NCBI RefSeq assembly: GCF_000970685.1
Contig: NZ_LAJB01000013.1
Coordinates: forward strand, 1 to 50,952
DNA length: 50,952 nt
DNA from: Domibacillus indicus
Lineage (GTDB): Bacteria > Bacillota > Bacilli > Bacillales > Domibacillaceae
Reading direction: 5' to 3'
The notes under the pieces are model-generated. The model had not been told where the DNA came from and ran no database searches. It worked only from the letters and a program-made list of their open reading frames with translations. Positions 25,667-34,334 of the stretch are shown in pieces (position 1 is the first letter of the stretch; the number at the start of each line of letters is the position of its first letter). The position numbers and the translations under genes were made by a program.

Positions 25667-25695
25667 TATCGTATGCACGGGAGCGTTTTTTTGTT
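25667..25695 (-). promoter_or_regulatory. SigK/SigE-like promoter of the ferritin-like gene
   Basis: On the minus strand: AACA, 15-nt spacer, GCATACGATA. The -10 matches gCATAnnnTA fully. The spacer is one base shorter than the usual SigK value. Confidence 0.45.
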
Positions 25696-25744
25696 AATTT
25701 GGACGGGTAAAAGGAGGAGAAGTGAAAGACAAAGGGGGAGAAAA

Positions 25745-26752
25745 ATGAAAGCTATTTTGCTGAAAGAAACAGGCGGGCCGGCTGCTGCGGCTTACATAGA
25801 AGTAGAGAAGCCGCAGCCGGAAAACTGTGAAATTGTTGTTAAGCTGAAAAATGCAGCTTTAAACCGGCGGGATGTATTTGTTACATATGGCATGTATCCG
25901 GGCATGAAGCTGCCATCCATTTTAGGGGCAGATGGTGCGGGGATCGTTGAATCAGTAGGAGATGATGTGGAAAGCTTGCAGGCAGGTGACGAAGTAGTCA
26001 TTAACCCCGGTCTTCACTGGGGAGATGACATTCGGTTTAACAGCCCTGACTTTCACATTCTCGGCATGCCGGCTGATGGTACATATGCGGAGTATGTAAA
26101 AATATCATGTGAAAATGTGTATAAAAAGCCGGCCTATTTAACATGGCCAGAAGCAGCTGCTATTCCGCTTTCCGCGTTGACTGCTTACCGTGCATTGATT
26201 ACACGGGGAGAGTTAAGGAAAGGAGATACAGTATTTATCCCGGGCATTGGAGGCGGAGTGTCCCTGTTTGCCCTGCAAATCGCCGTGGCAAAAGGAGCCC
26301 GCGTATTTATTTCATCAGGCAGTGACGAAAAAATTGAAAGGGCAAAAAAAATGGGTGCAGCCGGCGGTATAAATTACCGGACAAAAGGCTGGGCCAAAGC
26401 AGTGAAAAATGAAATGGGCGGCGCTGATATTATTATTGACAGCGTTGGAGGAGAAACATTTAAAGACTTGATCAAGCTTGGGAAGCCAGGCGGGCGGATT
26501 GTAAACTTTGGAGCCACAACAGGACCGGTGCCGGAGCTTGTGCTGCCCCATGTTTTTTTCAAGCATCTTGATATACGCGGTACAACAATGGGCAGTCCGC
26601 AGGAATTCGCTGAGATGCTGACATTTTTTGAACATCATGAAATCAGGCCGGTTATTGACAGGCATTTTCCGCTTAAAGAAGCTGCTTCGGCACTTAAATA
26701 TATGGAAGAGGGCGATTCATTCGGAAAGATTGTCCTCGACATCGAAGAATAG
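25745..26752 (+). CDS. Zinc-independent MDR-family dehydrogenase (quinone oxidoreductase-like), copy 1
   Basis: A 335-residue medium-chain dehydrogenase/reductase. Seen: the GroES-like domain (ALNRRDVFVTYG, ILGADGAGIVESVGD), then a Rossmann domain with FIPGIGGGVSLFALQIA and DSVGGETFKDLIK. The catalytic zinc cysteine is missing, as in quinone oxidoreductase-like proteins such as B. subtilis YogA. It probably uses NADPH. Start: ATG at 25745 with GGGGGAG before it; a long upstream in-frame extension would overlap the ferritin-like gene. A paralogue lies 2.8 kb downstream at 28520. Confidence 0.87.
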   Translation: MKAILLKETGGPAAAAYIEVEKPQPENCEIVVKLKNAALNRRDVFVTYGMYPGMKLPSILGADGAGIVESVGDDVESLQAGDEVVINPGLHWGDDIRFNSPDFHILGMPADGTYAEYVKISCENVYKKPAYLTWPEAAAIPLSALTAYRALITRGELRKGDTVFIPGIGGGVSLFALQIAVAKGARVFISSGSDEKIERAKKMGAAGGINYRTKGWAKAVKNEMGGADIIIDSVGGETFKDLIKLGKPGGRIVNFGATTGPVPELVLPHVFFKHLDIRGTTMGSPQEFAEMLTFFEHHEIRPVIDRHFPLKEAASALKYMEEGDSFGKIVLDIEE

Positions 26753-26781
26753 CTTTGTTCACCCCTGCAAAAGGACGCAAA

Positions 26782-26830
26782 CAACAAAAAGGCGGACAGC
26801 TTCTAATAAGGACTGTCCACTTTTTTGTTG
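26782..26830. terminator. Bidirectional terminator overlapping the DUF3267 gene end
   Basis: CAACAAAAAGGCGGACAG pairs with CTGTCCACTTTTTTGTTG. The minus-strand gene's stop codon (26803) is in the loop, so the 3' end of that gene is part of the hairpin. Confidence 0.8.
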
Positions 26831-27366
26831 AATACATATAAAACGGGCTCGTGAAGATGGTCTAATACGAATGAGCCTTTTTTAGCGCGGCGCAGCTGCC
26901 GGTACATGGAAAAGTCGCCGGCCGCCCCGCCAATTAAAAAAGCCGAAGTAACAATCAAAACAGTACTGTTCAGCCAGATTCCTGCTATAAACGGGAGCAT
27001 GCCGGTTACCCAAAAAGGCAGGAGCAATGCTTTTTTCATTGCCGAAACAGGCAGCACCTTTTTTGTTCCGGCATAAGCAACCCCGAGTTCCCGATTGATT
27101 CCGTAAACAAGATCGTTTTTTTTGCATTTACCCCAGATCATAAAGCCGATTAAATGAAAAGCCTCATGTAAAACAATCAGCAGAATATACAATACCGCCC
27201 ATAAAAGAATTCCCCGTATAGAAAAAGAGAAGCTGCTTTCCTCATGAACAAGGACGGCAGCAAAAATACCAATTACAACAAAAACGAACGTAAGCAAAAT
27301 CGCATAAATATGGATTCTTTTTATATTTAACGTAATAACCTGGTCCGGGTTATGCGGAGGATACAT
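26803..27366 (-). CDS. DUF3267 membrane metalloprotease-like protein
   Basis: A 187-residue membrane protein with four hydrophobic helices. The HEAFH motif (HExxH) lies within the second, in LLIVLHEAFHLIGF, as in intramembrane zinc proteases and the DUF3267 family. A second conserved segment is GINRELGVAYAG, with LLPFWVTGMLPF in the third helix. No PDZ domain or substrate clue is visible. AAGGACGG lies before the ATG. Its peptidase activity is a family inference. Confidence 0.8.
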   Translation of the reverse strand: MYPPHNPDQVITLNIKRIHIYAILLTFVFVVIGIFAAVLVHEESSFSFSIRGILLWAVLYILLIVLHEAFHLIGFMIWGKCKKNDLVYGINRELGVAYAGTKKVLPVSAMKKALLLPFWVTGMLPFIAGIWLNSTVLIVTSAFLIGGAAGDFSMYRQLRRAKKGSFVLDHLHEPVLYVFNKKVDSPY

Positions 27367-27423
27367 AGAATCCGTCCTTCCATTGCAATTTTTATTCGGC
27401 TATTTCCAGAAGTGTATGTTTCT

Positions 27424-28389
27424 TCAGGCCGTTCCTGCTGCATGCTCGCGTTTTGAGCGTTCTTTTACTTTTTTCGTATACCAGCTGTGCAGGATCATTC
27501 CGATGATAATCAGCACGATGCCGCCAGATGCAGCTGGTCCTGGAAATGCCGCCTGGAAAAGAAGAACTTCACCAATAACCGTAAACAAAACCTGTGCGGA
27601 CTGGGTCGCTTCCACAGAAGCAAGCAGGCCGGGATTGTGGCGGGAGCGGTCCGTTGCAATAAAAAAGAGTGTGGTTGCAATGACGCCGGATGATAAGCCG
27701 ACAATAAAGGTCTGCAAAAGCTGGCTTGAAGATGGAGGGCCGGCTGTTGCCCAGCCAAATGCGCTGACTAAAATCCAAAACGGCAGGCTGGCAAGAATCA
27801 TGCCCAGAATACGTGAGAACGTATCAAGGCGGCCGCCGCAAAGCTCCATCATTTTCCGGTTGCCAAGCGGGTAAGCAAATGCCGCAATTAATACCGGAAG
27901 CACGCCTGTCACAAATCCGGACCACGTTAAGCCGTTTGATTTTTCAAATTGCAGCAGCGCAACGCCGGCTAAAATGATACAGGAAATCGCCAGTGCGCCG
28001 AGCGGAATTTTGTGGCGAATGACATGTCCGTTTATTTTTTCTGTAAACAGGGGTGTTAGAAGAACGCCGGCAACAATCGTCAGCTGCCATGTGCCGCCGA
28101 CAAGCCAGCCTGGTCCGGAGGCCGCGGCATATGTAATCGGGGCATAAAACAGGACGAAGCCGAAAAAGCTCCAGACGACCCATGCAGCAGGGTGGCGTTT
28201 CATCTCTTCAAACAGTGGACGCAGCCTGCCGCGCATGGCGACAATCAAAACAAAAAACGGCAGCATAAAGAAAAACCGGAGAGAAGCACTCCACATCCAG
28301 CTTCCGCCTGACAGCTCCATCGAACGGTTTAAAATAAACGTTACGGCAAAAAACACAGAAGCTAAAATGCCAATAGCTATTTCTTTCAT
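27424..28389 (-). CDS. EmrE-homologue DMT-superfamily exporter
   Basis: A 321-residue protein with ten predicted helices, a duplicated five-helix DMT architecture. N-terminal IAIGILASVFFAVTFILNRSMELSGGSW and the WSFFGFVLFYAPITYAA segment match the multidrug-resistance efflux (PF13536-type) family. Substrate unknown. AGAGGTG precedes the ATG. It is convergent in general layout with the flanking dehydrogenases and has a Bacillus-type inverted repeat right upstream. Confidence 0.82.
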   Translation of the reverse strand: MKEIAIGILASVFFAVTFILNRSMELSGGSWMWSASLRFFFMLPFFVLIVAMRGRLRPLFEEMKRHPAAWVVWSFFGFVLFYAPITYAAASGPGWLVGGTWQLTIVAGVLLTPLFTEKINGHVIRHKIPLGALAISCIILAGVALLQFEKSNGLTWSGFVTGVLPVLIAAFAYPLGNRKMMELCGGRLDTFSRILGMILASLPFWILVSAFGWATAGPPSSSQLLQTFIVGLSSGVIATTLFFIATDRSRHNPGLLASVEATQSAQVLFTVIGEVLLFQAAFPGPAASGGIVLIIIGMILHSWYTKKVKERSKREHAAGTA

Positions 28390-28406
28390 AGAAGCACCTC
28401 TTTCCT

Positions 28407-28466
28407 GGTGCCTGTCCGCCTTTTTATTTACTTGCTGTTAATGACAGGCGGTGAAAGACAGGCACC
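28407..28466. repeat. GGTGCCTGTC / GACAGGCACC inverted repeat
   Basis: GGTGCCTGTC at 28407-28416 pairs with GACAGGCACC at 28457-28466, and CCGCC/GGCGG nest inside. This pair of sequences recurs between genes in many Bacillus genomes. It sits between the divergent exporter and dehydrogenase genes, so it may double as a regulatory hairpin. Confidence 0.65.
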
Positions 28467-28519
28467 GCGTTATGTATGTTAAAATCATACCATATTGACA
28501 AATATAAGGGGGAATTTCA

Positions 28520-29512
28520 TTGAAGGCAATTGTACACGAAGGAGCTGCAGGACTTGATGGTGTATCCTGCCGCGATATGCCGGAAGCAGTGCCAAAGCAG
28601 GGAGAGATACGGGTCCGGCTAAAGGCAGCCGGATTGAATCATCGTGATTTGTTTGTCCTGCATCGCCATAAGGAAGCCGAGCCGCCGCTTATTATCGGCT
28701 CGGACGGCGCAGGAATTGTCGACGCAGTCGGCGAAGGAGTCACGTCCGTCACCAAAGGCGATAAGGTAATCATCAATCCAGGGATAGGCTGGCCGGAAAA
28801 CAGCGAGGCGCCGCCTGCCGGGTTTGAAATTGTGGGTCTGCCGTTTCACGGCACGTTTGCTGAATCGATTGTGATTTCCGCGGAAAATGCCGTACCGAAA
28901 CCGGCCCATTTATCATGGGAAGAGGCAGGTGTTTTATCACTTGCGGCTCTGACAGCTTACCGTGCCCTGTTTACGAAAGGAAATATAAAAGCGGGTATGA
29001 CCGTGTTAATCCCGGGTATTGGCGGCGGAGTGGCCACCTTTTTGCTTCAGTTTGCCAAAGCAGCCGGCGCAGCAGTATACGTTACCTCCCGTTCAGAGCA
29101 AAAGCGGCGGGAAGCGCTAAAGCTTGGCGCGGATAAGGCGCTTGACTCTGCTGCTGACTGGGCAGAAGCGCTTGGTGGAGAAAAAGTCGATCTTGTGATT
29201 GAATCAGTGGGTGCAGCCACATTTAACCAGTCACTGGAGCAGCTGAAAAAAGGTGGCACTATTGTCACATTTGGCTCTTCAACCGGAGATGAAGTAACGA
29301 TTAATCTGCGTAATTTCTTTTATGGACAGTTCCATATGCATGGCTCAACATTAGGAAGCGGCGAGGAGCTGAAGGACGCCCTTCAATTTATCGAGAAGCA
29401 CGAGCTTCGTCCTGTCGTGGACCAAACATATAAGTTGAATCAGTTTAAAGAAGCATTTACAAGAATTGAAAACGCCGAGCAAATTGGAAAAATTGCCTTT
29501 GCTATTGAATGA
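28520..29512 (+). CDS. Zinc-independent MDR-family dehydrogenase (quinone oxidoreductase-like), copy 2
   Basis: A 330-residue paralogue of the gene at 25745. Shared segments include GADGAGIV/GSDGAGIV, ALTAYRAL, PGIGGGV and the C-terminal ELRPVVDQ region. The GroES-like domain has GLNHRDLFV without the zinc cysteine, then a Rossmann domain with IPGIGGGVATFLLQFA. NADPH use is a family inference. The TTG start follows AAGGGGGA. Two such enzymes so close together suggest local duplication with divergence. The reaction is unknown. Confidence 0.87.
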   Translation: MKAIVHEGAAGLDGVSCRDMPEAVPKQGEIRVRLKAAGLNHRDLFVLHRHKEAEPPLIIGSDGAGIVDAVGEGVTSVTKGDKVIINPGIGWPENSEAPPAGFEIVGLPFHGTFAESIVISAENAVPKPAHLSWEEAGVLSLAALTAYRALFTKGNIKAGMTVLIPGIGGGVATFLLQFAKAAGAAVYVTSRSEQKRREALKLGADKALDSAADWAEALGGEKVDLVIESVGAATFNQSLEQLKKGGTIVTFGSSTGDEVTINLRNFFYGQFHMHGSTLGSGEELKDALQFIEKHELRPVVDQTYKLNQFKEAFTRIENAEQIGKIAFAIE

Positions 29513-29561
29513 ATTGCTTTAGTGTGATAAAACTAGTAACAAGATCAAATTAAATAGGAAT

Positions 29562-29656
29562 CACCGCTGGGGGTGCCCATAACAGGGCTGAGAGAGGCGA
29601 GCTGCCTTAACCCTTATAACTTGAACCGGTTCGGACCGGCGTAAGGAAGAGGTGTT
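29562..29656 (+). promoter_or_regulatory. TPP riboswitch (THI element)
   Basis: Clear THI-box core: GGGGTGCCC, CTGAGAGAGGC, then ACCCTTATAACTTGAACC, a TTCG-capped hairpin (CCGG/CCGG), and GGCGTAAGGAAGAGG. These are the conserved pyrimidine- and phosphate-sensing parts. A terminator follows before ylmB, so thiamine pyrophosphate should reduce expression of the salvage operon. Confidence 0.95.
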
Positions 29657-29684
29657 TTGACGTGTTTTGCTTATTTGTCATCAC

Positions 29685-29719
29685 AGCCGTTTCTTCCTTG
29701 TGGAGAAATGGCTTTTTTA
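29685..29719 (+). terminator. Expression-platform terminator of the TPP riboswitch
   Basis: AGCCGTTTCT / AGAAATGGCT stem with further CC/GG pairing toward the loop, followed by TTTTTT. It lies 23 bp before the ylmB start, as expected of a transcription-attenuating riboswitch. Confidence 0.8.
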
Positions 29720-29741
29720 TGTTTAAGAGAGGAGTGGAGGA

Positions 29742-31022
29742 ATGGCTGAAATCGCACAAATACATAAACAAATCGATGAGCGGAAAGAGGAACTGGTTGA
29801 TCTTTTAAAAACATTAATCTCGTTTAAAACACCGGCTCCGCCAGCCCGTAACACAGAAGATGCCCAGCAGTTTACAGCTGATTTTTTGGGTGAAAGAGGC
29901 TTTGCGGTTGAAAAGTGGGACGTATATCAGGGCGATCCAAATGTTGTTGGCACATTAAAAGGAACCGAGGCGGACAGCTATAAAAGCCTGATCATTAACG
30001 GCCATATCGATGTGGCGGAAGTGAATGCAGATGAGAAATGGGATACTGATCCATTTACACCGTTTGTCAAAGAGAATGCGGTTGTCGGGCGCGGTGCAGC
30101 CGATATGAAAGGAGGGCTGGCCGGTGCGCTGTTTGCCATTCAGCTTTTCCATGAAGCGGGGATTCAGCTGCCCGGTGATTTGATTTTTCAGTCGGTTATT
30201 GGTGAAGAAGTAGGCGAAGCGGGGACGCTGCAATGCTGTAAAAAAGGGTACAAGGCTGACTTTGCGCTTGTCGTTGACACAAGCGGCCTGCATATTCAAG
30301 GCCAGGGCGGCGTGATTACCGGGTGGATTACATTAAAAAGTGACAAAACATTCCATGATGCCACGCGCCGGCAGATGATTCATGCGGGCGGCGGGCTGAT
30401 GGGGGCAAGCGCGATTGAAAAAATGGCAAAAATCATCCAGGGCCTTCAGGAGCTTGAACGGCATTGGGCAGTTATGAAAAGCTATCCGGGCTTTCCTCCG
30501 GGGACAACAACGATCAATCCCGCGGTAATCGAAGGCGGCCGGCATGCTGCTTTTATCGCGGATGAGTGCCGGCTCTGGATTACGGTTCACTTTTATCCGA
30601 ATGAAACGTACGAGAGTGTGGCAAAGGAAGTCGAAGAATTTATCAGAAACATAGCAAAAGGCGATTTGTGGATGCAGGAAAATCCACCGCAGTTTGAATG
30701 GGGCGGCACCTCTATGATTGAAGACCGGGGAGAAATCTTCCCGTCATTTGAAGTGGACCCGGCTCATTCGGCTGTTCAAGCGTTAATGGAGGCGCACCAT
30801 CATGTCGTAAAGGAAAAGCCCGTGGTGGATGTGTCTCCGTCGGTAACAGACGGCGGCTGGCTGGCTGATGCCGGCATTCCAGCAGCTATTTACGGGCCGG
30901 GCCAGCTTCGTCATGCCCATGCGGTCAATGAGCGGCTTGATATCGAAGAGCTTGTTCGCTATACAAAAGTGATGGCATCGTTTATTTATAATTGGGCGCA
31001 TACAAAGAAAGGGGCAGAATAA
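29742..31022 (+). CDS. ylmB: N-formyl-4-amino-5-aminomethyl-2-methylpyrimidine deformylase
   Basis: A 426-residue M20-family metalloenzyme, the same length as B. subtilis YlmB. In thiamine salvage YlmB removes the formyl group from the imported pyrimidine breakdown product, and TenA then converts the amine to HMP. Seen: metal ligands NGHIDVAEV, GRGAADMKGG, catalytic pair GEEVGEAG and a late histidine in LRHAHAVNE. The ATG has GGAGTGGAGG upstream. It is first in a five-gene operon behind the TPP riboswitch; tenA starts 4 bp after its stop. Confidence 0.92.
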   Translation: MAEIAQIHKQIDERKEELVDLLKTLISFKTPAPPARNTEDAQQFTADFLGERGFAVEKWDVYQGDPNVVGTLKGTEADSYKSLIINGHIDVAEVNADEKWDTDPFTPFVKENAVVGRGAADMKGGLAGALFAIQLFHEAGIQLPGDLIFQSVIGEEVGEAGTLQCCKKGYKADFALVVDTSGLHIQGQGGVITGWITLKSDKTFHDATRRQMIHAGGGLMGASAIEKMAKIIQGLQELERHWAVMKSYPGFPPGTTTINPAVIEGGRHAAFIADECRLWITVHFYPNETYESVAKEVEEFIRNIAKGDLWMQENPPQFEWGGTSMIEDRGEIFPSFEVDPAHSAVQALMEAHHHVVKEKPVVDVSPSVTDGGWLADAGIPAAIYGPGQLRHAHAVNERLDIEELVRYTKVMASFIYNWAHTKKGAE

Positions 31023-31026
31023 TAAA

Positions 31027-31701
31027 ATGAAGTTTAGTGAACAGCTGCGTGAAAAATGCCTGCCAATCTGGCAGCAAAATCACCATCACCCATTTGTCAG
31101 GGGAATGGCTGACGGGTCTCTGAATCCGGAGAAATTCCGTTTTTATATGGTTCAGGATTATTTGTACCTTATCCAGTACGCAAAAGTATTTGCCCTTGGC
31201 GCTGTAAAAGCGGATGATCTTGAGACGATGAGTAAATTCGCGGCGCTTTTGGACGGCACATTAAATGAAGAAATGGCGCTGCACCGGCAGTATGCAGCGC
31301 GCTTTGGCATTACCGAAGAAGAGCTGGAGCAGGCGAAACCGTCACCCATTACACTTGCTTACACTCACTATATGCTGCATGCAGCACAAAACGGAACCAT
31401 TGCCGATGTTGTGGCAGCCGTTCTTCCCTGTGCCTGGAGTTACTGGGAAATCGGCAAAGAACTGAGCCAGCTTCCAGGCGCTGCCGAACACGAGCTGTAC
31501 GGTGAATGGGTCAGCATGTATGCTTCAGAAGAATTCGGACAGCTGGCCCAGTGGTGCATTGATTTAATGGATGAGCATGCTGAAGGCAAATCAGATAGAG
31601 AGCGCGCAAAGCTGGAAGAGATTTTTTTAACTACAACCCGGTTTGAGTACATGTTTTGGGAAATGGCTTATAACGGAGAAATGTGGCCGGGTGATGCGTA
31701 A
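31027..31701 (+). CDS. tenA: Aminopyrimidine aminohydrolase (thiaminase II)
   Basis: A 224-residue helical TenA protein that converts 4-amino-5-aminomethyl-2-methylpyrimidine to HMP. Seen: the catalytic Cys135 in LPCAWSYWEIG, an Asp in MVQDYLYLIQYAK, and the C-terminal RFEYMFWEMAYNGE with the key Glu. It also carries the N-terminal HHPFVRGMADGSL typical of the family. It sits between ylmB and the ThiXYZ transporter and overlaps thiZ by 8 bp, so translation is coupled. Confidence 0.93.
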   Translation: MKFSEQLREKCLPIWQQNHHHPFVRGMADGSLNPEKFRFYMVQDYLYLIQYAKVFALGAVKADDLETMSKFAALLDGTLNEEMALHRQYAARFGITEEELEQAKPSPITLAYTHYMLHAAQNGTIADVVAAVLPCAWSYWEIGKELSQLPGAAEHELYGEWVSMYASEEFGQLAQWCIDLMDEHAEGKSDRERAKLEEIFLTTTRFEYMFWEMAYNGEMWPGDA

Positions 31702-32455
31702 GCCGGTGCTTGAATTTCAAGATGTGTCCTTTTCATACGAAGGAAAAAAACCAATCCTCAATCGCTTTCATTTAACTGTTTATGACCGGGAATTTATTTC
31801 AATCATCGGGGCAAGCGGATCGGGAAAAAGCACGCTTTTCCGCTTGGTTACGGGTCTGGAAAAAGAGGAGCACGGCCAGATCAGGCTGAACGGTGAACAG
31901 CTCGAAAACCGCCATGGCGAGACCGGCTATATGCCGCAGCGGGATTTGTTAATGCCCTGGCGGACGGTGCTTGAGAATGCAGCCGTTCCGCTTGAGCTGG
32001 CGGGAGCGGGGAAGAAAGAAGCGGCAAGCCGGGTACTGCCGCTTTTGAAGGAATTCGGTCTTGACGGTTCAGAATACAAGTATCCATCCGAGCTGTCCGG
32101 CGGCATGAGGCAAAGAGTCTCATTCCTGCGGTCCATCCTAACAGGCTCAAATATTTTGCTGCTGGATGAGCCATTTAGCGCGCTTGATGCCATTACAAGG
32201 CTGTCTATGCAGGAATGGCTGCTTGCCCAGTGGGAGAAGCGTGAAAAAACCATCTTGTTTATCACACACGATGTGGATGAGGCGCTTTTTTTATCTGACC
32301 GTATTTTTGTGTTTCAAGATACGCCGGTACATACGCTTCAAGAAGTAAAAGTGCCGCTCAGCCGCCCCAGAACACTGCGGGATTTAAGTGATCCGGCTGT
32401 AATGGAGTTAAAGAATAAACTGATCGGCCAGCTGCGGGGCGGGGTGGAAAAGTAA
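31694..32455 (+). CDS. thiZ: ABC transporter ATPase for the thiamine pyrimidine precursor
   Basis: A 253-residue ATPase: Walker A GASGSGKSTLFR, Q-loop GYMPQRDLLMPW, signature LSGGMRQR, Walker B ILLLDEPFSALD and switch histidine FITHDVDEAL. Nitrate/taurine-type ABC ATPase, the ThiZ subunit in the Bacillus salvage system. The ATG at 31694 lies inside the end of tenA; a GTG at 31691 is possible. It ends in TAATG, sharing one base with thiX. Confidence 0.9.
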   Translation: MRKPVLEFQDVSFSYEGKKPILNRFHLTVYDREFISIIGASGSGKSTLFRLVTGLEKEEHGQIRLNGEQLENRHGETGYMPQRDLLMPWRTVLENAAVPLELAGAGKKEAASRVLPLLKEFGLDGSEYKYPSELSGGMRQRVSFLRSILTGSNILLLDEPFSALDAITRLSMQEWLLAQWEKREKTILFITHDVDEALFLSDRIFVFQDTPVHTLQEVKVPLSRPRTLRDLSDPAVMELKNKLIGQLRGGVEK

Positions 32456-33201
32456 TGATCAGAAAATATGGGCCAGCTGCGTTAGTTGTTGCTTTCCTGT
32501 TTGGAGTATGGGAGCTGGCAGCACGGCTGAAAAATCTGCCGTTTATTTTCCCGCCTCCATCAGGAGTAGCGGTTCGGTTATGGGAACTGAGAGAAACGCT
32601 CCTGCTTGACCACCTGCCATCTACCCTGGCAATTATTTTAATCGGCCTGGCGATCTCCATCGTGCTGGGTGTGGCGCTTGCCGTCTGGATGGCGGTTAGT
32701 GAAACGGCGGAGCGGGCCTTTTATCCGCTTGTTATTTCGTCACAGATGATACCGACCATCGCACTGGCGCCCATTTTTATTATGTTTTTCGGCTATGGTA
32801 TTTGGAGCAAGGTTATCGTTACAGTACTTATTACGTTTTTTCCCATTACCGTCAATACATTTGACGGACTGAAATCAAGCAGCAAGGAGCTGCGGGAATT
32901 AATCCTGACAATGGGAGGCACGAAAAAAGACATTTTTTTAAAGGTGCAGGTACCGTCGGCGAAGCCGCATTTTTATTCGGGCTTAAAGGTAGCTGTGACG
33001 CTCAGTGTCATCGGTGCGGCAATTGGGGAATGGCTCGGGGCACAGGCCGGGCTGGGCTACTTCAGCCGCCGGATGATGAACCAGTTTGACGGCGCCGCCG
33101 TTTTTGCACCAATTGTTCTGCTGTCGGTTGTGGGCATCGTATTATTTTTAGTTGTAAAAGGGCTTGAAAAGCGGTCACTGAATTGGAGGAATAAAAAATG
33201 A
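32455..33201 (+). CDS. thiX: ABC transporter permease for the thiamine pyrimidine precursor
   Basis: A 248-residue permease with about six helices. It has the BPD-transport EAA region (TFDGLKSSSKELRELILTMGG) and GAAIGEWLGAQAGLGYF, typical of SsuC/TauC/ThiX proteins. Start and stop overlap its neighbours (TAATG with thiZ, ATGA with thiY), so the three transporter genes are tightly coupled. Its assignment to thiamine rests on operon context and the TPP riboswitch. Confidence 0.9.
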   Translation: MIRKYGPAALVVAFLFGVWELAARLKNLPFIFPPPSGVAVRLWELRETLLLDHLPSTLAIILIGLAISIVLGVALAVWMAVSETAERAFYPLVISSQMIPTIALAPIFIMFFGYGIWSKVIVTVLITFFPITVNTFDGLKSSSKELRELILTMGGTKKDIFLKVQVPSAKPHFYSGLKVAVTLSVIGAAIGEWLGAQAGLGYFSRRMMNQFDGAAVFAPIVLLSVVGIVLFLVVKGLEKRSLNWRNKK

Positions 33202-34211
33202 AAAAATGGACAGCGGGTATTCTGGCAGCGATGCTGCTTGCAGGCTGCGGATCAAACGCACAGCAGGAAGAAGGAAAAGAAGAAACAGCGGGAGGGAGCA
33301 AGGAGCTGCAGGATGTCAGCATTATGCTTGACTGGTACCCGAATGCGGTACACAGCTTTTTATATGTTGCGGAGGAAAAAGGATATTTTGAAGACGAAGG
33401 CATTGATCTTGATATCCAGTTTCCGGCAAATGCGACTGACCCGATTGCCATGGCGGCATCTGACCAGGTAACACTTGCAATTACCTACCAGCCGGATGTT
33501 ATTGTGGCGCGGACAGAGCAAAATGTCGGCGTAAAATCAGTCGGCGCAATTGTGCGTGAGCCGTTAAACCGGGTTGTATCACTTGTGGAAAGCAAGATCC
33601 AGTCACCAAAAGACCTCGAAGGAAAAACAGTCGGCTATACAGGCATTCCGCTCAATGAATCGATCGTGAAAACAATGGTGGAGCAGGATGGAGGAGATCC
33701 ATCCAAAGTTGATCTGATTGATGTGGGCTTTGAATTGAACTCAACCTTGATCAACAAAAAAGCCGATGCTGTTGTCGGCGCATATATTAACCACGAAGTG
33801 CCCCTCTTAGAATTTGAAGGGTACAAAACAGCCAATTTTGATTTAACTGAATACGGCGTACCGTCATTTTATGAACTGATTGCCGTAACAAGCGATAAAA
33901 CATGGGACGAAAACCCGGAATTAATTCAGGCCTTCTGGCGTGCTGCTGAAAAAGGATTTGATGATATGAAAGCAAGTCCAGATGAAGCACTGGATATTTT
34001 AATGGAAAACCAGGAAAAAGAAAACTTTCCGCTTGAAGAAGAAGTTGAAAAAGAAAGCATGAGTATTTTGCTGCCGTTAATGGAATCAGAGCAGGGCTTC
34101 GGTTACCAGGAAGAAGACACATGGAAAAAAACAGCTGACTGGATGAAAGAAACCGGCTTAATCCAGAAAGAGCCAAACGTTGATGAGCTGTTTGTAAACA
34201 TGGCTGAATAA
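33198..34211 (+). CDS. thiY: Pyrimidine-precursor-binding lipoprotein
   Basis: A 337-residue substrate-binding lipoprotein. Signal peptide with lipobox LLAGC (Cys near 18), then an NMT1/THI5-like fold: IMLDWYPNAVHSFLYVAEEKGYFEDEG, ITYQPDVIVART, GKTVGYTGIPLNES and VPSFYELIAVTS. ThiY binds the N-formyl pyrimidine breakdown product of thiamine in Bacillus salvage. It is last in the operon, as in B. halodurans, and ends about 95 bp before the operon terminator. Confidence 0.9.
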   Translation: MKKWTAGILAAMLLAGCGSNAQQEEGKEETAGGSKELQDVSIMLDWYPNAVHSFLYVAEEKGYFEDEGIDLDIQFPANATDPIAMAASDQVTLAITYQPDVIVARTEQNVGVKSVGAIVREPLNRVVSLVESKIQSPKDLEGKTVGYTGIPLNESIVKTMVEQDGGDPSKVDLIDVGFELNSTLINKKADAVVGAYINHEVPLLEFEGYKTANFDLTEYGVPSFYELIAVTSDKTWDENPELIQAFWRAAEKGFDDMKASPDEALDILMENQEKENFPLEEEVEKESMSILLPLMESEQGFGYQEEDTWKKTADWMKETGLIQKEPNVDELFVNMAE

Positions 34212-34305
34212 AAGGTTTTAGCTGTGTGATTAATCGTGCGGTTTAAGGCTGGCGACAAACTGTATTGGTTTAGCTGTATAATAAATGAAATTGTCTACAA
34301 GCTAA

Positions 34306-34334
34306 GACTGGCGGCTTTGCCGCCAGTTCTTTTA
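34306..34334 (+). terminator. Terminator of the thiamine salvage operon
   Basis: ACTGGCGGC / GCCGCCAGT perfect 9-bp stem with TTT loop, followed by TCTTTT. Confidence 0.9.

Noticed and set aside
31694-34211. A taurine or sulfonate ABC transporter
   Set aside because: The subunits belong to the same broad family, but the TPP riboswitch, ylmB and tenA identify the thiamine pyrimidine system.
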